6,503 bases of DNA, from the NCBI GenBank assembly GCA_964568925.1, contig CAZMSJ010000034.1, positions 1-6,503 of the forward strand, written 5' to 3'. Source of the DNA: CAYQUL01 sp964568925 (GTDB lineage: Bacteria; Patescibacteriota; Microgenomatia; UBA8517). Shown in pieces: positions 1 to 4,290 of the stretch (the stretch's first letter is position 1; the number at the start of each line of letters is the position of its first letter). Position numbers and translations under genes: made by a program. The notes beneath the pieces were generated by a model. That model saw nothing but the letters and a program-made list of their open reading frames with translations, was not told where the DNA came from and searched no databases.

Positions 1-903
1 TCCAATAATTCCCAAATCAACAGCAACGTCTAAAATTCCACCAACCTTTGAAATACCTTCACTATTCATAATGTCAAACTCGACAACCTTAAGTGGTGGT
101 GCAACTTTGTTTTTAACGATACGTGCTCGGTGTCTTGAACCAATCATATTTTCTCCATCTTTAATTGTTTCAATACGTCGAATATCAATACGGACAGATG
201 CATAAAACTTTAATGCCATTCCACCCGTTGTTGTTTCAGGGTTACCAAACATAACACCAATTTTTTGTCGAAGTTGGTTGGTGAAAATTAAAATCGTTTT
301 TGATTTAGAAATAGCACCAGTTAATTTTCGCAATGCCTGACTCATGAGTCTTGCTTGAAGTCCCATCACAGCGTCACCCATCTCACCTTCAAGTTCTGCT
401 CGTGGAACAAGTGCTGCGACAGAATCAACAACAATGACATCAAGTGCACCTGATCGGATAAGAGTTTCTGTAATTTCAAGAGCTTGTTCTCCAGTATCTG
501 GTTGTGACAAAAGAAGTTCATCAAGGTTTACTCCGATTGCTTCTGCTCTCACTGGGTCCAAGGCATGTTCAGCATCTATGAATGCACATTGACCTCCGCG
601 CTTTTGCGCTTCAGCGATAACATGCAAACACAAGGTTGTTTTTCCAGAAGCCTCTGGGCCATAGATTTCAATAATGCGACCCTTTGGAAGTCCACCAATA
701 CCAAGTGCTAAATCAAGAGCAATAGATCCTGTTGGAAGTGCTTCAACTTGTCCACGTGCTTTGTCATTCTCACCAAGACGCATGATGGAACCACGACCAT
801 ATTGCTTTTCAATTTGATCCATCGCCATTTTAATAGCCGATGTTCTTGCGTCAGCATTCTCTTCACGCACTGGAGCTGTTACTTCACTTTTCTTAGATGC
901 CAT
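1..903 (-). CDS. recA: Recombinase RecA, N-terminal 301 codons (3' end beyond window)
   Basis: RecA forms ATP-dependent filaments on single-stranded DNA, catalyses homologous strand exchange and, in bacteria with an SOS response, stimulates LexA self-cleavage. Translating the minus strand from the ATG at 903 gives an unbroken frame to the window edge. The short N-terminal region is followed by the RecA core: Walker A GPEASGKTT at residues 82-90, the catalytic Glu region AFIDAEHALDP at about 106-116, Walker B LDVIVVDS at 154-161, loop L1 around 171-181 (GEMGDAVMG), NQLRQKIG at 209-216, and loop L2 with GVMFGNPETTTGG at 216-228. Full-length RecA is usually about 330-360 residues, so only the C-terminal tail is missing. 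All key motifs are intact and nothing suggests an intein or a frameshift. No clear Shine-Dalgarno lies upstream; the only candidate is AAAGG overlapping the -10 box. The gene diverges from the tRNA-Pro gene. Identity is certain. Confidence 0.98.
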   Translation of the reverse strand, partial: MASKKSEVTAPVREENADARTSAIKMAMDQIEKQYGRGSIMRLGENDKARGQVEALPTGSIALDLALGIGGLPKGRIIEIYGPEASGKTTLCLHVIAEAQKRGGQCAFIDAEHALDPVRAEAIGVNLDELLLSQPDTGEQALEITETLIRSGALDVIVVDSVAALVPRAELEGEMGDAVMGLQARLMSQALRKLTGAISKSKTILIFTNQLRQKIGVMFGNPETTTGGMALKFYASVRIDIRRIETIKDGENMIGSRHRARIVKNKVAPPLKVVEFDIMNSEGISKVGGILDVAVDLGIIG

Positions 904-914
904 AGATAATTGCC

Positions 915-943
915 TTTATAACATTCAACTGAAGGCGATGCAA
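915..943 (-). promoter_or_regulatory. Probable recA promoter
   Basis: On the minus strand, TTGCAT (938-943) and TATAAA (915-920) are separated by 17 bp, and a TG one base upstream of the -10 box makes it an extended -10 element. The -10 ends 11 bp before the recA ATG, so the predicted 5' leader is only about 4-6 nt. The promoter overlaps the putative plus-strand tRNA promoter. Confidence 0.6.
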
Positions 944-948
944 GCATC
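937..948. repeat. Inverted repeat over the recA -35 box, possible operator
   Basis: The 12-bp sequence GATGCAAGCATC has perfect 5-bp arms around an AA centre and covers the minus-strand -35 hexamer of recA. It also lies in the spacer of the putative tRNA promoter. It matches neither the Gram-positive (GAAC-N4-GTTC) nor the proteobacterial (CTGT-N8-ACAG) LexA box. A role as operator is only an inference from position; arms this short can occur by chance. Confidence 0.3.
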
Positions 949-949
949 A

Positions 950-958
950 TGATAAAAT
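950..958 (+). promoter_or_regulatory. Putative -10 element of the tRNA-Pro promoter
   Basis: TAAAAT at 953-958 has an upstream TG at 950-951, giving an extended -10 pattern, and ends 11 bp before the mature tRNA 5' end. The best -35 candidate is weak (CTGAAG at 929-934, 18-bp spacer). It would interleave with the divergent recA promoter, so the two could compete for polymerase. Confidence 0.4.
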
Positions 959-969
959 CACATCAATAA

Positions 970-1040
970 CGGAGTATAGTTTAGTAGCAGAATGGGAGGC
1001 TGGGGGTCTCTTGGCCTAGGTGCGATTCCTAGTACTCCGA
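970..1040 (+). tRNA. tRNA-Pro (anticodon GGG), no encoded CCA, unusual D/T-loop contacts
   Basis: The 71-nt sequence folds as a cloverleaf. The acceptor stem CGGAGTA (970-976) pairs perfectly with TACTCCG (1033-1039), and the discriminator is A1040. C1-G72 with A73 is typical of bacterial tRNA-Pro. The anticodon loop CTGGGGG (1000-1006) places GGG at 1002-1004, reading CCC and CCU. The T stem CTAGG/CCTAG is perfect and the variable loop is 4 nt. The D stem (979-982 with 990-993) and anticodon stem (995-999 with 1007-1011) each contain two G-U pairs. U8-A14, G15-C48, G19-C56 and U54-A58 are all preserved, but position 18 is A instead of G and position 55 is G instead of U. CCA is absent, so it must be added after transcription. 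The 3' end directly abuts the stop codon of the convergent PIN gene. It is probably functional but atypical. Confidence 0.88.
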
Positions 1041-1580
1041 CTAGTCTAATTCAGATACGATGCTGGCTGCAGCTTTATTAAATTTTTCAGAAGAGAGTTG
1101 ATACAAGCCATAATTTCTTAGTTGTTTATCCGAATCAACTGTAAAAACATTCTTTCTGTCAAAAATTGCGACAGGAAAATCAAGATGGTTTTCTGTTAAG
1201 AGATATGCATCACTAAACTTAGCTAAGCAGAGAGCAAGTAAAAAATCAGAGAAACTCATCTTCGGTGCAATTTTTTGAAAAATCAAAATATACTCCTTCA
1301 TTTCTTCAAAATGTCTTTCAATTGGATAAATAGCATCAATAAGAACTGATGGATCAAAAATTTCACTGCGTTTCTTAAATTTACTTATGGAGTCGGCTCC
1401 TCTAACGAATTCAAAAAAAACAGCGGGGATTGTAAGTAGTGAATTACCTTGAGTCTTTAGACTAATGATAAATTCTTCTAGTGGCGGGATTGAAACTAAA
1501 CCAATAAGCACATTCGTATCAAGAAAAATCGTTTTATTTTTGCACTGGTCTAGAAAATCCGTAGAATTGTAAATCTTCAT
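1041..1580 (-). CDS. PIN-domain ribonuclease, VapC-like toxin
   Basis: PIN domains are Mg-dependent ribonucleases; in VapBC-type modules the toxin cleaves tRNA, rRNA or mRNA and is held inactive by a cognate antitoxin. From the ATG at 1580 the protein has 179 residues. The fold signature is clear: LDTNVLIG with D21, FFEFVRG with E57, SFSDFLLA with D112, and the LLTENHLDF segment (129-135) that supplies the last acidic or polar position (N131/D134). The catalytic set therefore looks complete. It is longer than typical VapC (about 130-140 residues). A GTG at 1595 would add five residues, but the ATG gives a more usual N-terminus. Neither start has a clear Shine-Dalgarno. The gene overlaps the upstream small gene by 47 bp, implying translational coupling, and its stop codon touches the 3' end of the tRNA-Pro gene on the other strand. 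PIN assignment is firm; the toxin role is inferred from context. Confidence 0.85.
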   Translation of the reverse strand: MKIYNSTDFLDQCKNKTIFLDTNVLIGLVSIPPLEEFIISLKTQGNSLLTIPAVFFEFVRGADSISKFKKRSEIFDPSVLIDAIYPIERHFEEMKEYILIFQKIAPKMSFSDFLLALCLAKFSDAYLLTENHLDFPVAIFDRKNVFTVDSDKQLRNYGLYQLSSEKFNKAAASIVSELD

Positions 1581-1731
1581 CACTAAATGTTTCACGCACC
1601 TTTTTTATTTTCTTTGAAATTGCATCAGAGTTCACTTTCTTGCTTTTTTTTGGCAAAGTATCACTTATCAAACGAATATTCGTCGTTTCTAAACTCTTTC
1701 TAAGTAATTGAACGGCATCACCCTTTCCCAT
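1534..1731 (-). CDS. Small hypothetical protein, probable antitoxin of the PIN toxin
   Basis: This 65-residue basic protein is encoded immediately upstream of, and overlapping, the PIN gene, the usual antitoxin-first order. I do not recognise its family: it shows no obvious AbrB, ribbon-helix-helix, Phd/YefM or MerR-type signature. The N-terminal part (residues 4-25) looks helical and could dimerise or bind DNA. A Lys/Ser-rich stretch (28-45) follows. The C-terminus, roughly ETFSDEDLQFYGFSRPVQ, mixes acidic, aromatic and Arg residues, as segments that plug a PIN active site often do. The last 15 codons are read in another frame as the toxin N-terminus. There is no Shine-Dalgarno, and a possible -10 box lies only 6 bp upstream of the ATG. 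A strong terminator separates it from the next upstream gene, so it is probably transcribed on its own with the toxin. The antitoxin role is inference from gene order and overlap. Confidence 0.65.
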   Translation of the reverse strand: MGKGDAVQLLRKSLETTNIRLISDTLPKKSKKVNSDAISKKIKKVRETFSDEDLQFYGFSRPVQK

Positions 1732-1737
1732 ACATAA

Positions 1738-1746
1738 ATACTACCA
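1738..1746 (-). promoter_or_regulatory. Candidate extended -10 promoter of the toxin-antitoxin pair
   Basis: On the minus strand TAGTAT (1738-1743) is preceded by TGG, an extended -10 arrangement. It ends 6 bp before the antitoxin ATG, so an mRNA from here would be essentially leaderless. No good -35 is visible; that position falls inside the terminator hairpin. TAGTAT matches only four of six consensus positions. Confidence 0.35.
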
Positions 1747-1782
1747 CGAAAAAGACCTCAGATGTTTACGTCTGAGGTCTTT
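1746..1782 (-). terminator. Rho-independent terminator after the 68-residue protein gene
   Basis: A perfect 12-bp stem, AAAGACCTCAGA (1751-1762) with TCTGAGGTCTTT (1771-1782), encloses an 8-nt loop. On the minus strand the stem runs into five consecutive T residues, so it ends transcripts of the upstream small basic protein gene. The plus-strand side has only a broken T run, so activity that way would be weaker. It insulates the toxin-antitoxin pair. Confidence 0.9.
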
Positions 1783-1808
1783 CTTGTTTGCAAACGTTTT
1801 CGTAAGTC

Positions 1809-2015
1809 TTAGACTTCGTCAACGCTCAAACTATCCCACATATCCTTTCCAACAAACTTTGTTAAGTTTGTTCCATCGACAGTAGCTCTCACTGCATAAC
1901 GCACTTGAGTTCCGCCATCTTTAGTTGTGCGAGTATATTTGGTTTTCTTTACAGAAGAGGTGGGCACAGAAACCTTCGCTCTCTTTTTGACATCATAAAA
2001 TTCAATATTGTCCAT
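1809..2015 (-). CDS. Small basic protein of unknown function (68 aa)
   Basis: The product is a 68-residue soluble protein with no signal peptide or membrane segment. It is rich in Lys/Arg (13) against 9 acidic residues, with basic clusters KKRAK (10-14), KKTKYTR (23-29) and VRYAVRA (38-44). The acidic residues sit at both ends. Alternating polar and hydrophobic residues with Gly turns (KDGGTQVRYAVRATVDGT) suggest a small beta-rich fold, so nucleic-acid or ribosome binding is plausible but unproven. I do not recognise a named family. Three signals point to strong expression as a single gene: a TTGACA promoter, a near-perfect Shine-Dalgarno, and a strong terminator 27 bp after the stop. The ATG is well supported by that ribosome-binding site. 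The stop codon lies in the loop of a 5-bp inverted repeat (1804-1816). The gene diverges from the transporter-glycosyltransferase pair. Confidence 0.8.
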   Translation of the reverse strand: MDNIEFYDVKKRAKVSVPTSSVKKTKYTRTTKDGGTQVRYAVRATVDGTNLTKFVGKDMWDSLSVDEV

Positions 2016-2021
2016 TTGTGC

Positions 2022-2030
2022 TCACCTCCT
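2022..2030 (-). promoter_or_regulatory. Strong Shine-Dalgarno site of the 68-residue protein gene
   Basis: Minus-strand AGGAGGTGA lies 6 bp upstream of the ATG at 2015 and is fully complementary to the conserved 16S rRNA 3' tail. It fixes the start codon. It stands out because none of the other starts visible here has a comparable site. Confidence 0.9.
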
Positions 2031-2043
2031 CTCTCTTTCGCTC

Positions 2044-2073
2044 AACATACGCGAGCAGGTTGTGGCTTGTCAA
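2044..2073 (-). promoter_or_regulatory. Promoter of the 68-residue protein gene
   Basis: Minus-strand TTGACA (2068-2073) is a perfect -35 box. It is followed after 18 bp by TATGTT (2044-2049), which matches four of six -10 positions. Predicted transcription starts near 2037, giving a leader of about 20-25 nt that contains the Shine-Dalgarno. The -35 overlaps the -35 of the opposing promoter. Confidence 0.65.
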
Positions 2074-2096
2074 GCACGAGTCGATAAAGATATGAT
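2067..2096 (+). promoter_or_regulatory. Promoter of the VIT-like transporter and glycosyltransferase genes
   Basis: TTGTCA (2067-2072) and TATGAT (2091-2096) each match five of six consensus positions and are 18 bp apart. Predicted initiation at about 2103-2105 falls beside the ATG at 2106, so the transcript would have almost no leader. The -35 is the same DNA as the -35 of the divergent promoter, shifted by one base. Confidence 0.6.
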
Positions 2097-2105
2097 GAAA
2101 TGGTA

Positions 2106-2603
2106 ATGGCAAGGAACAAGAAAACAACCGAGTTATTCGTACGAAACTTCATTTTTGGGGTTGAGGATAGTTTGGTCTCAACTGTTGGTTTTGTTTCGGG
2201 TATTGCAACTGGTGGTCTTTCAAAAGGAAACATCTTTTTGGCAGGAATGGTCCTTATTTGTGTGGAAGCTTTCTCAATGGGGGTAGGCAGTTATTTGTCA
2301 GAAGACTCAGCAGAACAGTTTGTTGAAAAGAAGAAAGACAAAACAAACAACACCATTTTTGCAGCCATCATTATGTTTATTTCATACTTTATCTGTGGAA
2401 TGATTCCTCTCTCTCCATACATTTTACTTCCAATTAATCAAGCATTCCCGCTTTCAAATATATTTTCACTCATTGCATTGTTTCTCCTAGGATCATTGAG
2501 TGCTCGATACTTTAAAAGAAATTGGTTAATTCATGGAATAAAGATGATGGTCATTGGTGGAATGGCTATTGGTGCAGGTATCGTTGTTGCAACCTTCATT
2601 TAA
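2106..2603 (+). CDS. VIT1/CCC1-family membrane transporter, shortened form
   Basis: VIT1/CCC1 proteins move Fe2+ or Mn2+ across membranes, typically out of the cytoplasm by proton exchange. About five membrane segments are visible (numbering from the ATG at 2100): roughly 17-38, 45-66, 86-108, 117-136 and 147-167. The first helix carries the family-like GVEDSLVSTVGFVSG with D23, corresponding to the metal-path Asp. The second ends SMGVGSYLSEDSAE with M60, matching the conserved SM-G-Y segment. At 165-167 residues it is shorter than the usual 230 or so. The cytosolic metal-binding domain between helices 2 and 3 is reduced to a short charged loop (about 66-85). ATGs occur at 2100 and 2106; I prefer 2106 because 2100 lies only 3 bp past the -10 box. 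Neither has a Shine-Dalgarno. The glycosyltransferase starts 27 bp downstream with no terminator between. The substrate cannot be read from sequence; family assignment is fairly confident. Confidence 0.8.
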   Translation: MARNKKTTELFVRNFIFGVEDSLVSTVGFVSGIATGGLSKGNIFLAGMVLICVEAFSMGVGSYLSEDSAEQFVEKKKDKTNNTIFAAIIMFISYFICGMIPLSPYILLPINQAFPLSNIFSLIALFLLGSLSARYFKRNWLIHGIKMMVIGGMAIGAGIVVATFI

Positions 2604-2630
2604 GTTCGGGGCTTCTTTTTCTAGGCAAAA

Positions 2631-4289
2631 TTGTGTAGTCTCTCTCCTGTGAGGAAAATAATTACATATACCCTTCAGTATCCACTTATTCTCATATTTG
2701 TTTTTTCTCTCTTTATTAGAACAGTTAACTTACAAGAGATCCCCGTTGGCTTTCATTCAGATGAAGCACGCGTTGCGTGGAATTCACTTTCTCTTTTAAA
2801 AACAGGACGAGATGATTGGGGGAACTTACTTCCTCTTTACTACAATACCTTTGGAGACTACCGACCAGCTGCAATCCTGTATGCAACTATTCCATCTATC
2901 ATGGCCTTTGGAAAAACAGTATTTGCGGTACGGTTCCCTTCAGCCCTTTTTGGATCACTTGCAATCTTTCCACTTGCATACATTGCCACACACATCTTAA
3001 AGAGGAAGGACACAGTAGCTGGCGTGTCCGCTGCTTTTTTGTGGGCCATTACTCCATGGACAATTGCGACAAGTAGAGCAACGAGCGAAGTCGTACTTTC
3101 TACAACAATTGCATTAACGGGACTCGCACTTTTTATTCATGCATTTTCAGTAAAGAAAAATAACACAAAGGTCCTAGTGGCTGCGTTTGCACTCCTAGCG
3201 TTGAGTACTTTCTTCTATCACACAGCACGTGTTCTTGTTCCAATCTATTGGCTCACAAGTATGTTTTATTTCAAAAAAGAAATATTAAAACTTCACTTGA
3301 TGAAAGCGGCAAGTATCTGTGCAATTTCACTTCTCTTGTTAACAGTTGTTTTCTCATTTGGACAAGCCTCAAGAGGAAGGCTTGCACAAGTTTCCATTTT
3401 ATCGACAAATGTTCTTGGAGCTAAAAATGAGAAGTTACAAACAAAACCAAGTACTATTTCACACCTGTTTAGCATTTCAAGAATGGTTACGATTCAATAC
3501 ACAACGTATCTTTCCCCTCAATTTTTAATTGGAGACATTGCCAAACCAGTCAGATATATGACGAGTGAAACGGGACTCATTTCAGTTGCAACTAGCTTAC
3601 TCTTAATCATCGGTCTGTGCTTAATTATTAAAAAGAAAATCAGTTCATTTCCTCTTGTTCTTTTGCTTATTAGTCCCCTGCCTGCGGCAATAACCATTGA
3701 AGATACACCGAACTTGCATCGAGCATTTTTTATGCTTCCGTTCTTACTTATTATTGCAGCACAGGGACTGGCTTCATTGAAGCAAAAGTCAGTGTTGTTC
3801 TTACCGTTGCTGGTTATTTCACTCTTGAGCTTTTTTGGATTTTTATCTTCATATTTTGGAACACAGTCACAAGATATTGCGACATTTAGAAATGGAAGTG
3901 CGAAGGAAATGGCGCTTTATTTAAATGAAGTGAAATCACAATACAGCAAGGTATATGTGACCAATGACCCAGATAGTCCATACCCGTGGTTTGCCTTTTT
4001 TAGTGAAAAAGATCCAAATGAATTTAATGAGTTTGCGAAAAAAAGAACTGAAGGAAATTGGAATTATGAGAATATAATCTTTACAGTTGCGCGTTGTCCA
4101 TCGGCCGCAGCACTGGACAAGAAAAGTCAGGAGTTAGGAAGCATATTAGTTGTTGATGGCTACAAGTGTGAAGCAGATTCTATTGCAAAGGATCATCCTG
4201 AAGCAAAGATTATGAAAGAATACGCATATCCAAATGGAGAAATTGTCTATCGATTGTGGGAGAGAGAAGCGATTACGAATCGAAAATAA
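2631..4289 (+). CDS. GT39-family (GT-C fold) membrane glycosyltransferase
   Basis: This 552-residue polytopic protein resembles dolichyl/undecaprenyl-phosphate-sugar glycosyltransferases of the PMT/ArnT type, which take a sugar from a lipid carrier outside the membrane and attach it to protein or envelope glycans. After the first membrane segment (about 10-32) comes the catalytic loop GFHSDEARVAW with the D44-E45 pair, then LLKTGRDDWG and FGDYRPA (D76), all characteristic of the family. About ten hydrophobic segments extend to roughly residue 410. The last 140 residues form a soluble domain, predicted outside the membrane, with Cys489 and Cys513 as a possible disulfide. The start is uncertain: TTG at 2631 has a weak upstream AGG, while an in-frame GTG at 2649 would remove six residues. 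It probably shares a transcript with the transporter gene. Its stop lies one base from the stop of lysS. Acceptor and sugar are unknown. Confidence 0.85.
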   Translation: MCSLSPVRKIITYTLQYPLILIFVFSLFIRTVNLQEIPVGFHSDEARVAWNSLSLLKTGRDDWGNLLPLYYNTFGDYRPAAILYATIPSIMAFGKTVFAVRFPSALFGSLAIFPLAYIATHILKRKDTVAGVSAAFLWAITPWTIATSRATSEVVLSTTIALTGLALFIHAFSVKKNNTKVLVAAFALLALSTFFYHTARVLVPIYWLTSMFYFKKEILKLHLMKAASICAISLLLLTVVFSFGQASRGRLAQVSILSTNVLGAKNEKLQTKPSTISHLFSISRMVTIQYTTYLSPQFLIGDIAKPVRYMTSETGLISVATSLLLIIGLCLIIKKKISSFPLVLLLISPLPAAITIEDTPNLHRAFFMLPFLLIIAAQGLASLKQKSVLFLPLLVISLLSFFGFLSSYFGTQSQDIATFRNGSAKEMALYLNEVKSQYSKVYVTNDPDSPYPWFAFFSEKDPNEFNEFAKKRTEGNWNYENIIFTVARCPSAAALDKKSQELGSILVVDGYKCEADSIAKDHPEAKIMKEYAYPNGEIVYRLWEREAITNRK

Positions 4290-4290
4290 C

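Noticed and set aside
1786..1802. Palindromes GTTTGCAAAC and AAACGTTT, reminiscent of LacI/CcpA-type operators.
   Set aside because: They lie between the stop codon of the 68-residue gene and its terminator, not at a promoter, and such AT-rich short palindromes are common by chance.
1804..1816. Hairpin AAGTC-TTA-GACTT with the stop codon of the 68-residue gene in its loop.
   Set aside because: It is a weak 5-bp stem without a T-run, and the strong terminator immediately downstream already explains transcript ending.
2042..2233. Minus-strand open frame overlapping the start of the VIT-like gene and the divergent promoter region.
   Set aside because: It would cover both promoters and run antisense to the conserved first helices of the transporter; no coding features support it.
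2816..3076. Open frames in other registers or on the opposite strand within the glycosyltransferase, lysS and rpsI genes.
   Set aside because: They are fully covered by well-supported conserved genes, have no ribosome-binding sites or family features, and look like shadows.
4270..4282. Small inverted repeat CGATT-ACG-AATCG near the end of the glycosyltransferase gene, as a possible terminator.
   Set aside because: The stem is only 5 bp with a 3-nt loop and has no T-tract immediately after it on either strand; it lies inside coding sequence.
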